From contig NZ_JADD01000017.1 of assembly GCF_000518205.1 (NCBI RefSeq), positions 1 through 42,185 of the forward strand: a DNA stretch of 42,185 nt, written 5' to 3'. The DNA comes from Hutsoniella sourekii ATCC 700629. Its GTDB lineage: Bacteria; Bacillota; Bacilli; Lactobacillales; Aerococcaceae. Made by a program: the position numbers and the translations under genes. Every line of letters begins with the position of its first letter. Within the stretch, counting starts at the first letter, position 1. Shown one piece after another: positions 18,295 to 26,713 of this stretch. A model generated the notes under the pieces. It made no database searches. It was not told the origin of the DNA and was given only the letters and a program-made list of their open reading frames with translations.

Positions 18295-18321
18295 AATGAT
18301 AAAAAGATGAATTTTATCATT
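18295..18321. promoter_or_regulatory. inverted repeat at the -35 of the argF-side promoter
   Basis: AATGATAAAA (18295-18304) and TTTTATCATT (18312-18321) are a perfect 10-bp inverted repeat with 7-nt spacing. The right half overlaps the -35 (18320-18325). The segment ATGAATTTTATCAT resembles an ArgR-type box. Operator function is inference. Confidence 0.4.
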
Positions 18322-18348
18322 GACCTTTAATATTTCGACCTGTAAACT
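18320..18348 (+). promoter_or_regulatory. promoter of the SBP-argF T-box transcript
   Basis: TTGACC (18320-18325), 17-bp spacer, TAAACT (18343-18348), directly upstream of the plus-strand T-box leader. Confidence 0.7.
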
Positions 18349-18354
18349 ACAAGC

Positions 18355-18597
18355 AATTCGATAAATCTTCGAAGAAGGAGCTAGTAAGTAACTCAACTAT
18401 TAGCGAGGTAGGGTAGAGTGGAAGCCTACTTAGAGCTGTTACTGAATCGCCTCTGGAGATCAATTGGTGAATTTGAATTAGCTAATTGCGTAACTTGGCG
18501 ATAACAAGAAGAGTGAGTAAGTGTATGCTTACTAATTAGAGTGGTACCGCGAGTCAATGAACCCGTCTCTATGCCTATGGCATAGGGGCGGGTTTTG
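18355..18597 (+). promoter_or_regulatory. arginine T-box leader of SBP-argF
   Basis: Contains a Stem I region starting around GGAGCTAGTAAG (18377-18388), the specifier context GAATCGCCTCTGGAG with CGC (Arg) at 18448-18450, the T-box AGAGTGGTACCGCG (18538-18551), and a terminator stem AACCCGTCTCTATGCC (18560-18575) with GGCATAGGGGCGGGTT (18579-18594) followed by a short T tract. Its specifier is in the same GAATCGC context as the divergent leader, which supports Arg for both. Confidence 0.9.
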
Positions 18598-18619
18598 TCT
18601 ATGATAGGAGGAATAGAAG

Positions 18620-19429
18620 ATGGAAAAGTACAAGAAGTTAGTTGTTTTATCAGGAATTGTGTGTGGATTGGGTTTTCATCCCCTTGTTCAAGCCAAGGAA
18701 TTAGCTGGTATTCAAGAGGCGGGTGAGATCATAATGGGAACTGAAAATCAGTACCCCCCCTTTGAATGGATTGTGATTGAAGATGGCAAGGAGTCTCTTG
18801 TGGGGATTGACGTAGAACTAGGCAAGTATATTGCTGATAAATTAAAAGTTCAACTAGTTGAAGATGTACGCGTCTTTGATGCCTTGATTCCGAGCTTAAA
18901 AGCAGGTAAAGTGGACATGGTAATTGCCGGGCTTACTCGGACAGAAGAACGGGCCAAGCAATTTGATTTTTCTGAACTTTACTATCAGTCTTATGCTGAG
19001 TTTTTGGTCTCTTCAGAGCAAGCGAAAAATTACCAGGCACTTGAAGATTTTCATGGTAAAAAAGTAGGAGTCCTCAAGGGGTCAAGTCAGGAAACCTATG
19101 TTAGACAAGAATTGCCTGAAGTTGAAATGGTAGTTATTAACCAAAATGGTGCCTTAATCGAATCTCTTAAATCGGGGCGCGTAGACGCGGTCTTGATGAA
19201 CGATATTGTGATTGATGAGTTTATGGCGTCAAATGAGGGCCAACTCGCCCTGGTTGAAGGAGTCCAAATTGAAGAAGAAGGCGGTTTTGCTGTAGCTATC
19301 CAAAAGGGGCAACCTGAATTACTGAAAGCTATCAATGAAGCGATCAATGAATTAAAAGAAAGCGGTCAATTAGACCAATGGATCGAGGAGTTTAGCCAAT
19401 TAGCGGAAGAAACAAACGAAGAACAATAA
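18620..19429 (+). CDS. amino-acid ABC transporter substrate-binding protein (orphan, arginine-regulated)
   Basis: A 269-aa periplasmic-binding-protein fold (SBP family 3) for polar or basic amino acids. Seen: an N-terminal hydrophobic segment (about 7-25) ending VQA-KE, a signal peptidase I-like site; then MGTENQYPPFEW, VGIDVELGKYIA, FDALIPSLKAGKVDMVIAG and TRTEERAKQ, the standard ligand-site segments. The Cys at position 15 is not in a lipobox, so lipid anchoring is not supported. No permease or ATPase gene follows; instead argF begins 12 nt later. Arginine, ornithine or citrulline as ligand is inferred from the T-box and argF. The RBS AGGAGG precedes ATG 18620. Confidence 0.8.
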   Translation: MEKYKKLVVLSGIVCGLGFHPLVQAKELAGIQEAGEIIMGTENQYPPFEWIVIEDGKESLVGIDVELGKYIADKLKVQLVEDVRVFDALIPSLKAGKVDMVIAGLTRTEERAKQFDFSELYYQSYAEFLVSSEQAKNYQALEDFHGKKVGVLKGSSQETYVRQELPEVEMVVINQNGALIESLKSGRVDAVLMNDIVIDEFMASNEGQLALVEGVQIEEEGGFAVAIQKGQPELLKAINEAINELKESGQLDQWIEEFSQLAEETNEEQ

Positions 19430-19441
19430 AAGGAGTCCATG

Positions 19442-20440
19442 ATGTTTAAAGATTTGAAGCATTTTAATTTAACCCATGATTTTACCAGCCAAGAATTAGA
19501 GTATTTAATCGATTTTGCCATTCATTTAAAGAAATTAAAGGCCAAGCGGATCCCTCATCCTTACTTAATGGGACAAAATATTGCCTTGCTTTTTGATAAG
19601 AGTTCAACTCGTACAAGAGCCGCCTTCACCGTTGCTGCTAACGATTTAGGCGCTCAAGTTGAGTATATGGGTGCAAATGATATCCAGTTTGGTAAGAAAG
19701 AATCGGTAGCTGATACGGCAAAAATTCTCGGATCGATGTTTGATGGGATTCAATTACGGGTATCCGATCAGGCTGTTGTGGAAGGCTTTATCCAATATGC
19801 TGGGGTTCCAATTTGGAATGGGATGACTGATGAGTGGCATCCCACTCAGGCTATTGCTGATTACATGACCATAAAAGAAGTTTTCGGATCCTTAAAGGGA
19901 TTGAATCTTGTCTTTGTAGGGGATGGGCGAAATAATGTCGCTCATACAACCTTGGTGGCAGGCAGTCAGCTTGGCGTGAATGTGACCATTCTATCACCTA
20001 AGGACTTGGCATCTGATCCACAAGTTGTAAGACTCGCTCAATCCATCGCCAAGGAAACGGGAGCAAAAATCAAGTTGACTGATCAAATTAAAGAGGCAGT
20101 TCAAACAGCTAATGTCATTTACACAGATGTTTGGGCCTCCATGGGTGAAGAAGATAAGTTCGAAGAACGTATTCAGTCCTTGCTTCCTTATCAAGTCAAC
20201 CAAGAAATGGTAGACATGATTGGAAGCGACTATATCTTTATGCATTGTCTACCGGCCTTCCATGATAATCAAACAGTAATGGGAAAAGAAATTCAAAGCA
20301 AATATCAACTAGCTGAAATGGAAGTGACGGATGATGTCTTCTTATCCGATCAAGCCCGACAATTTCAACAAGGAGAGAATCGGATGCATGCAATCAAGGC
20401 AATTATGGCTCTCACAAATGGTCATCTCTTCTTACCTTAA
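19442..20440 (+). CDS. argF: ornithine carbamoyltransferase
   Basis: A 332-aa enzyme making citrulline from ornithine and carbamoyl phosphate. Seen: STRTR (55-59) for carbamoyl phosphate, HPTQ (133-136), the ornithine-binding DVWASMG (229-235), and HCLP (268-271) with the reactive Cys. ATG 19442 lies 6 nt after AAGGAG; the adjacent ATG 19439 is only 3 nt from it. The Arg T-box upstream argues for the biosynthetic enzyme (ArgF) and not the catabolic ArcB, as no arcA or arcC is nearby. Together with argGH it makes arginine from ornithine. Confidence 0.92.
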   Translation: MFKDLKHFNLTHDFTSQELEYLIDFAIHLKKLKAKRIPHPYLMGQNIALLFDKSSTRTRAAFTVAANDLGAQVEYMGANDIQFGKKESVADTAKILGSMFDGIQLRVSDQAVVEGFIQYAGVPIWNGMTDEWHPTQAIADYMTIKEVFGSLKGLNLVFVGDGRNNVAHTTLVAGSQLGVNVTILSPKDLASDPQVVRLAQSIAKETGAKIKLTDQIKEAVQTANVIYTDVWASMGEEDKFEERIQSLLPYQVNQEMVDMIGSDYIFMHCLPAFHDNQTVMGKEIQSKYQLAEMEVTDDVFLSDQARQFQQGENRMHAIKAIMALTNGHLFLP

Positions 20441-20507
20441 ACCAGAGAAAACTCTAGATTGTTCTATCCAAGGGAAGATGCTAAGATAAGTAAAAAAGGA
20501 GGACATA

Positions 20508-21704
20508 GTGAAGAAATTCTTGTATTATTTCATCTTTTCCTTTATCTGTTTAGGGATGCTAGTGTCGATTAGTGAGCCCGTCTTAGCAAGTGAGGATACT
20601 CCTAGCGTTTCGGCCGGTGAGGGTGACGGTGAGCAAGTGATTCGTCTGATGGACCAGATTAGTCGTTTAAACAAGGCAAACATTCAAATACGATTAAGTA
20701 ATCTGGATTCCAAACAGGTGGTAGTTCAAGGAGATATTTTGGTTGATAATTTGCGGGGGGATGCAGATTTTGATCTAGAATTCTATAGTTATCAGGAACC
20801 TGAGCCTAGTAAGCAAAATGAACTTCCGCCAGTTAGCCATAAACATCGGATCCGCTTTTTAACTTACCGTTACTTTGATTTAGTTTATTTTAATCAAGTA
20901 GATTTTCTCTGGTCCACGGGATTTTTTGATCAAGCTATTTTTAATGATGCGCTTAGAAATCAAATAAATGACTATCGACAGACGATGACCTTGGTCGATC
21001 CATGGGAACTTGATAAAGTGAAACTCTCGTCTAGGTTATTGGCTAGCCTGCCACTGTTCCCCCAAGAATCAAGTGTTCAGCATTTGACGGATAATTTTCT
21101 CAAGACACTTGGACCAGAAACTCATATTCTAGCAGAACGTATCGATATCCCTGGAGACATGTTTAAACAAGCATTAGGGCTATTGATGAATTTGGATGTA
21201 GAGTTGAGTATTCAACCGGCGGATCATCCAGCTTATCCATGGGAAGTAAAGACTAGTCATCGTTTTCAAGTTAAGGAGGATGCAGGTCACCTCCAGTTAG
21301 GGGTTAAGGCCGGTCAGCGTTTGGATTCAAATTTTGTTGAACAACTGCGTCCGGTCGAGGAAGACCAGGATCTTGATTCAGGTGGGTCGGTGGAAGCAGA
21401 TGCCACGAGTTTTGCTTATGATGTTAACTTTGAATTCAATTCGCAAGATGTGACCCGTAAGTTAACTAAAGTTGATTTGGTCTTTGACTCTGCACTCAAA
21501 ACCTATCAAGCAGACTTGGAAGGCATTGCAGAATTTATCCATTTAAATATATTTAACCGGGGCACGGCTTCGATTGATTCTGCCAAGTACTGCTTGGAGT
21601 TATCAGTTACACCTAGCCAACAGACCATCCCTGAAATTGCGGATCAGCAAGTGTTGACTAATAGGGAATTTGATTACCTATTGACAGAATTAATCAATCA
21701 CTAG
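20508..21704 (+). CDS. secreted protein of unknown function
   Basis: A 398-aa protein I do not recognise. Seen: an N-terminal signal peptide (basic MKKF, hydrophobic core to about residue 24, likely cleavage VLA-SE), no lipobox, no later membrane segment, no LPXTG anchor. The mature part is acidic and looks beta-rich, with many alternating hydrophobic stretches such as DADFDLEFYSY, VQGDILVDNL, DVELSIQPA and YDVNFEFNSQ, and an Asp/Glu/Ser-rich linker near residues 282-300. A single Cys lies near residue 366. The GTG start at 20508 follows AAGGAGG. It has its own terminator and is separated from argF by 67 nt. A soluble or wall-associated extracytoplasmic role is all that can be inferred. Confidence 0.6.
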   Translation: MKKFLYYFIFSFICLGMLVSISEPVLASEDTPSVSAGEGDGEQVIRLMDQISRLNKANIQIRLSNLDSKQVVVQGDILVDNLRGDADFDLEFYSYQEPEPSKQNELPPVSHKHRIRFLTYRYFDLVYFNQVDFLWSTGFFDQAIFNDALRNQINDYRQTMTLVDPWELDKVKLSSRLLASLPLFPQESSVQHLTDNFLKTLGPETHILAERIDIPGDMFKQALGLLMNLDVELSIQPADHPAYPWEVKTSHRFQVKEDAGHLQLGVKAGQRLDSNFVEQLRPVEEDQDLDSGGSVEADATSFAYDVNFEFNSQDVTRKLTKVDLVFDSALKTYQADLEGIAEFIHLNIFNRGTASIDSAKYCLELSVTPSQQTIPEIADQQVLTNREFDYLLTELINH

Positions 21705-21713
21705 AAATAGTTT

Positions 21714-21740
21714 AACCAGTAAGTTTAAAACTTGCTGGTT
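21714..21740 (+). terminator. hairpin terminator
   Basis: AACCAG (21714-21719) with CTGGTT (21735-21740), continued inward by AAGTTT/AAACTT; T/A-rich tail follows. Ends the secreted-protein gene. Confidence 0.6.
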
Positions 21741-21827
21741 ATTTAATTGGAATCTTTGGCACTAAATGCCTGTAGGTGTTACTATAAATGGAGTAAAGAT
21801 AGATTATCAGATTGGAAGTATTAGACA

Positions 21828-23012
21828 ATGAAAATTCAAATTCGTAATCAAGCGGGACACCGTTTAAATGTGGGCGAGCGACTATTAACTGAGAAAGATT
21901 TAGTCCAGCCCAAACAAATTACCTCATTAGAAGAGGGACAAGAGATTGACCTAGTTAACGCTCAGGGTAAATTTATGGCCCGGGCATTGGTTGGTCGTCA
22001 AAATAAGGGTTTAGCTTGGGTTTTTACACAGGATCCGTCCGTTCATTGGGATCATAGCTTTTTGCAGCAAGCGATTGCTAATAGTCTGCAACAGAGGTCA
22101 GATTTCTTTGACAACCCGGATACTACCGCCTTCCGGCTCATTAATGGAGAAGGGGATCAGCTGGGGGGCTTAACGGTTGACTATTATGCTGGTTACCTAC
22201 AAATCAATTGGTATTCTGCTGGTATTTATAAATGGCAGAAGAGTATCTTAGAAATTCTTCTTGAATTATTGGATTCGATAGCAGGTATTTATGAGACCTG
22301 TCGCTTCTTGAAGAAGCAGGACTTGGCCATTCGATTGGTATGGGGTCAAGATGCCCCACAACCGCTAATGATTAAAGAGAATGGTATCAATTATCTTGTT
22401 TATCTGGGGCAAGAATGGATGACTGGGATCTTTCTAGACCAAAGAGAGGTCCGACAATTTATCAACCAACAAGCTTCAGGCCGGTTATTAAATTTATTTA
22501 GTTATACAGGTGCTTTTTCTGTAGCAGCTCTAGTAGGGCAAGTGAAAGAAACGGTTAGTGTAGATGTTGCTAACCGAAGTTTGGAACGAACCAGAGAAAA
22601 CTTTGAAGTTAATGGTCTGGTCGAGAGTCAGGATCAAGAGATTCGGGTCATGGACGTATTTGACTATATAAAATATGCTAAAAGACACCAATTACAATTT
22701 GACTGGGTAGTTTGTGATCCGCCTAGTTTTGCTCGTACCAAGAAATACACCTTTTCGGCGGCCAACGACTATCAGTCACTAGCTAAAAACTTATTTGCTA
22801 TGACCAAAGCGGGGGGTTACACTGTCCTATCAACCAACCATAGCGGCTATTCAAAAGCTAAGTTTCAAAAGGATATGAATCAAATAGCTGAGGCTTTTCA
22901 AGCAAGTTTGGTTCACTCTTTTGGTCTACCTGGAGATTTTCCGACCAGTCAAGATGAAACGAGCGAATATTTAAAAGTATTGATTTATTATCGTCATGAA
23001 AAGGAAGTGTAA
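21828..23012 (+). CDS. RlmI-like class I rRNA methyltransferase
   Basis: A 394-aa SAM-dependent RNA methyltransferase of the RlmI/YwbD group acting on 23S rRNA. Seen: an N-terminal PUA-like region (about 1-75), a middle RlmI-type domain with FRLINGEGDQLGGLTVD, then a Rossmann fold with NLFSYTGAFSVAA (SAM motif I) and VVCDPPSFAR (motif IV DPPS). The target base (m5C or m7G) cannot be decided. The ribosome site is weak (GGAAG). The ABC gene that follows starts 2 nt after the stop. Confidence 0.8.
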   Translation: MKIQIRNQAGHRLNVGERLLTEKDLVQPKQITSLEEGQEIDLVNAQGKFMARALVGRQNKGLAWVFTQDPSVHWDHSFLQQAIANSLQQRSDFFDNPDTTAFRLINGEGDQLGGLTVDYYAGYLQINWYSAGIYKWQKSILEILLELLDSIAGIYETCRFLKKQDLAIRLVWGQDAPQPLMIKENGINYLVYLGQEWMTGIFLDQREVRQFINQQASGRLLNLFSYTGAFSVAALVGQVKETVSVDVANRSLERTRENFEVNGLVESQDQEIRVMDVFDYIKYAKRHQLQFDWVVCDPPSFARTKKYTFSAANDYQSLAKNLFAMTKAGGYTVLSTNHSGYSKAKFQKDMNQIAEAFQASLVHSFGLPGDFPTSQDETSEYLKVLIYYRHEKEV

Positions 23013-23014
23013 GT

Positions 23015-23716
23015 GTGGCTTATATTGATTTTAAAGATGTGGTCAAGGAGTATCACACTGGTGAAACGAGTGTGAGAGCTAATGACGGGGTTAATTTTCA
23101 AGTAGAAGCTGGGGAGTTTGCCGTTATATTAGGCCCATCAGGTGCTGGGAAGTCTACGACATTGAACATTCTTGGGGGAATGGATCATGCGACCTCTGGT
23201 CAAGTCATTGTAGGGGGTGTGGATATTGCGGATTTTTCTGAGAAGGAGTTAACCACTTTTCGTCGTAATAATATTGGTTTTGTCTTTCAAAATTACAATT
23301 TAGTTCCTAATCTAACTGCTAAGGAGAATGTAGAACTGGCCATTCAAATATCTAAAAGTGGGCAAAAGGCGATGGATGTCCTAGACTTATGTGGTCTAAA
23401 AGAACGGGCAGATAATTTCCCCGCTCAGCTATCAGGAGGGGAACAGCAGAGAGTCTCTATTGCTAGAGCTTTAGCTAGTCAACCCAAACTGTTGTTGGCT
23501 GATGAACCGACAGGTGCCTTGGATGATGAAACGGGTAAACAGATTCTTCACTTACTTCAAGAAGCGTGTAATCAGTTAGATACCACAGTTATTGTTATCA
23601 CCCATAATCGGACGATCGCTCAGATGGCTGACCGTGTCATTCATATTCGCAACGGTAAAGTAGAGGACATGTATTTAAATGATCAGCCAAAAGACGTCTG
23701 GCAAATTGAATGGTAG
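23015..23716 (+). CDS. ABC transporter ATPase (LolD/MacB/FtsE type)
   Basis: A 233-aa ATPase. Seen: Walker A GPSGAGKS (40-47), Q-loop FQNYNLVPNL, signature LSGGEQ (139-144), Walker B LLLADEPTGALD and H-loop ITHN. The GALD form of the D-loop and the short length are typical of ATPases paired with FtsX-like permeases. The GTG start is coupled to the methyltransferase stop. It works with the permease 12 nt downstream. Confidence 0.85.
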   Translation: MAYIDFKDVVKEYHTGETSVRANDGVNFQVEAGEFAVILGPSGAGKSTTLNILGGMDHATSGQVIVGGVDIADFSEKELTTFRRNNIGFVFQNYNLVPNLTAKENVELAIQISKSGQKAMDVLDLCGLKERADNFPAQLSGGEQQRVSIARALASQPKLLLADEPTGALDDETGKQILHLLQEACNQLDTTVIVITHNRTIAQMADRVIHIRNGKVEDMYLNDQPKDVWQIEW

Positions 23717-23728
23717 AAAGGAAGGGCA

Positions 23729-26581
23729 ATGAAATCAGTCGTTTTAAAGGATAATTTACGTGAGATTAAACGGTCATTTCCAAGATTTATATCAATTTTA
23801 TTGATTATTGCCTTAGGAGTAGCCTTCTTTATTGGGATTCGGGCTGCCGGTCCCTCCATGATCCAAACAGCTCGTCATTATTACCAAACCTATCATTTGC
23901 CTGATGGTGTCGTTAGTCACCCAGCAGGCTTGGATGCGGCTGATCAAGATTTATTGCAATCGGCTGAAGGATTGGATTGGCTCTTCATGCGAAACTTTCA
24001 AGCGAGAGTGAACCCCAGTCAGGAACTAGCCCAAGTATATGCCTTGCCTAGGAACTTAAAAGCTGAAAATAACTTCTTTGATGTGAGGGAAGGACACTTG
24101 CCGCAAAATAGTAGCGAAATTGTCTTAGATTATAAGTACATTGATAGCGTCAATCACTTGTTGGATGACCCGATTGAATTAGGAGACGAGATTGTTCTAG
24201 ACCTCTCTCAAGATCAGACCGGTGATAAAGCCGATTGGCCCAGTGGCCAAAGGAAATTCGAGGTTGTTGGCTTTGCAACGAGTCCCCTGTATTTTGAACG
24301 AAGTGATCGCGGGTTAAGTGGGGCAACCGTCTTTGCCATTGTTGATGAATCAGTGGCTAAGGAAATGGATGTATCAGAAGCCTATTTCTGGGACCGGAGT
24401 GCTGATCATGAGTTATTCTATAGTGATTCTTATAATCAACAGCTTGAGCAAATAGAATCAAAGCTTGAAGGTCTATTGGACGATCGTAACCAGGACAAAA
24501 GAGCGGATCTGAAGACAGATTTACAAGAGCAAATCCGCACTGGACGATCAGAAGTTGAGTCGGGTTATGACAACCTTGAATCAGCAGAATCGCAATTAAA
24601 TCAAGCTTCTGATCAGTTACGCGAAGGCTACCGTTCTTATCAAGAAGGCTTGGAAGAATTAGAAGCTAGGGTCCAACAGTCAAAATCAATAAGAAATCAA
24701 TACTTAGAAGCGGGCATGGATCCTAGCCTAGTGATGGGGAGTGGTCAAGAATTACACGCTGCTAGCCAGCAATTGCATCAATCTTATCATCAGTTGATGG
24801 TTAATGAGATTCGTATCAAGGAACAGTCCCAGCAATTTAATGAAGAAAAGGCCAGCCATTTAGAGGATTTAAGTCAAGCAGAATCAGATTTAGACCAGGC
24901 TGAACAACAATTAACCGATTTGGAGTCGGTTGATTTTCAAATTAACCTGAGTCAGGATAATGCTTCTTATAAGAGTGTTCAAGAGAATGCGGACCAGCTA
25001 GTTGTTATCAGTAATATTTTTCCTGTTTTATTTTTTGCTATTGCCATTTTGGTAACTTATTCAACCATTTACCGAATGGTCAGTGAACAGCGAAATTATA
25101 TGGGAACCATGAGACAATTAGGCTATCCAGACTCCACCATATTAAGTAAGTTTATCTTGTATGCTGGCTTATCAGCATGTTTAGGGATTGGTTTAGGATT
25201 AGTGACTGGTTATCTGATCTTCCCAGGTGTCATTATTAATGCCTATAACAACCTTTATTACTTTGACCAAGCTCAAATTGTCAACTTACCACTATGGAAT
25301 GTGATTACGGCCCTTGTTGCCTTATCGACCGCTCTAATACCAGCTATTAGTCATCCGCTTCAAACCCTGCAAGTGGCCCCGGCTCAATTACTTAGACCTG
25401 AGCCACCTCGTTCGGGTAAGAAGACATTGATTGAACAAATTGACTTTATTTGGCGTCGGATTGGCTTTAAAGCTAAGATGACAATTCGTAATTTATTAAG
25501 ATATAAGGCTCGCAACTTGATGACCCTTATTGGTGTTGCCGGATGTACGATGCTGATCGTTACAGGATTTGGTATCAGTGATACGATTAGTGATATTGTC
25601 CCTAAACAATTTAATGATATTCAATTGTATGACAGTGTGGCTTATGTTGAAGAAGGAGCGGATCTAAGAGAGCAATTAGAGGCCATGGATGGTGTCAAGC
25701 GTGCAGTGCCAGTAGCAAGCATCCCTTATCTTACGCAAACAGATCCGCAACAAACAGTTCAGTTGGTAGTGCCGATGACTGATAAGGATGATTTTAAATG
25801 GGTACAATCTATCCATCAGCGCGGAGATCATGAAGAAATAAACTTAGCTCAAGAAGGGCCTGTTGTAACCGAACGCTTGGCCGAGCATCTGGATTTGCAA
25901 CAAGCAGGGACAAGAGAATTAGAGGCATCAGACAATAAAACATATGCGATCGATTTGAATCGGATCATTGAAAATTATCTTGGGCACTATATCTACTTAA
26001 CAGCAGACCAATACCGAGATTATTTTGGGGAGGATCCTGAGCTTAACGCATATTACATAAATTATGAAGATGATCAGAATACGAGTGAGCTTGAAGCGTC
26101 GATTACTGATATAGAGTCAGTTTATTTACTTGCTAATACATCCACAGCTAGTCAAACAGCTAATCAAGCGATGTCCAGTTTGGAATTGATTACCCTAGTT
26201 TTAATTATTTCAGCAGCTGGCTTAGCTTTTATCGTCTTATATAATCTGACTAATATTAATATTGCTGAGCGGATACGCGAACTATCCACAATTAAGGTTC
26301 TTGGCTTCTATGATTGGGAGGTCAGTTTATATATTTATAATGAGATTCTTGTGCTGACTATTTTAGGTGCTTGCCTGGGTCTGATTGTTGGAACAGGGTT
26401 AAATCACTACATTATGAAAACTATGCAGATTAATGATCTGCTCTTTTATCCAAGAGTAGATCTTGCAAGTTATGGGCTATCTTTTGTCATTACACTTATT
26501 TTTTCGTTAATTGTTATGATCTTGATGCATTTTAAACTAAAAAATGTAGACATGGTCGAAGCCTTAAAGGCCGTAGAATGA
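23729..26581 (+). CDS. FtsX-like ABC permease with large extracellular coiled coil
   Basis: A 950-aa permease with two FtsX domains. Seen: TM1 near 18-38 (FPRFISILLIIALGVAFF), an extracellular stretch to about 430, three membrane segments (about 427-540), a fifth TM near 595 and an opposite extracellular domain, then three C-terminal TMs from about 815. Residues about 225-400 are Gln/Glu/Leu-rich heptad-like sequence that should form a long coiled-coil hairpin outside the cell. The pair with the upstream ATPase resembles mechanotransmission-type ABC systems common in Lactobacillales; no two-component system is adjacent. Substrate or partner unknown. Confidence 0.8.
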   Translation: MKSVVLKDNLREIKRSFPRFISILLIIALGVAFFIGIRAAGPSMIQTARHYYQTYHLPDGVVSHPAGLDAADQDLLQSAEGLDWLFMRNFQARVNPSQELAQVYALPRNLKAENNFFDVREGHLPQNSSEIVLDYKYIDSVNHLLDDPIELGDEIVLDLSQDQTGDKADWPSGQRKFEVVGFATSPLYFERSDRGLSGATVFAIVDESVAKEMDVSEAYFWDRSADHELFYSDSYNQQLEQIESKLEGLLDDRNQDKRADLKTDLQEQIRTGRSEVESGYDNLESAESQLNQASDQLREGYRSYQEGLEELEARVQQSKSIRNQYLEAGMDPSLVMGSGQELHAASQQLHQSYHQLMVNEIRIKEQSQQFNEEKASHLEDLSQAESDLDQAEQQLTDLESVDFQINLSQDNASYKSVQENADQLVVISNIFPVLFFAIAILVTYSTIYRMVSEQRNYMGTMRQLGYPDSTILSKFILYAGLSACLGIGLGLVTGYLIFPGVIINAYNNLYYFDQAQIVNLPLWNVITALVALSTALIPAISHPLQTLQVAPAQLLRPEPPRSGKKTLIEQIDFIWRRIGFKAKMTIRNLLRYKARNLMTLIGVAGCTMLIVTGFGISDTISDIVPKQFNDIQLYDSVAYVEEGADLREQLEAMDGVKRAVPVASIPYLTQTDPQQTVQLVVPMTDKDDFKWVQSIHQRGDHEEINLAQEGPVVTERLAEHLDLQQAGTRELEASDNKTYAIDLNRIIENYLGHYIYLTADQYRDYFGEDPELNAYYINYEDDQNTSELEASITDIESVYLLANTSTASQTANQAMSSLELITLVLIISAAGLAFIVLYNLTNINIAERIRELSTIKVLGFYDWEVSLYIYNEILVLTILGACLGLIVGTGLNHYIMKTMQINDLLFYPRVDLASYGLSFVITLIFSLIVMILMHFKLKNVDMVEALKAVE

Positions 26582-26653
26582 TGACTGCCAAAACGCATAG
26601 AGACTGTCAAAGAAGTTTATAATGTGCTACAATGTCTTAAAGACTCATCCATT

Positions 26654-26683
26654 TTGATAAAAGATTTAACCTATTTATATGAT
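26654..26683 (+). promoter_or_regulatory. candidate promoter
   Basis: TTGATA (26654-26659), 18-bp spacer, TATGAT (26678-26683), 31 nt before the next start. A second candidate is TGCTACAAT at 26625-26633. Confidence 0.35.
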
Positions 26684-26713
26684 AATTTTTAAATTCGAGG
26701 AGGCTGGATAAGT

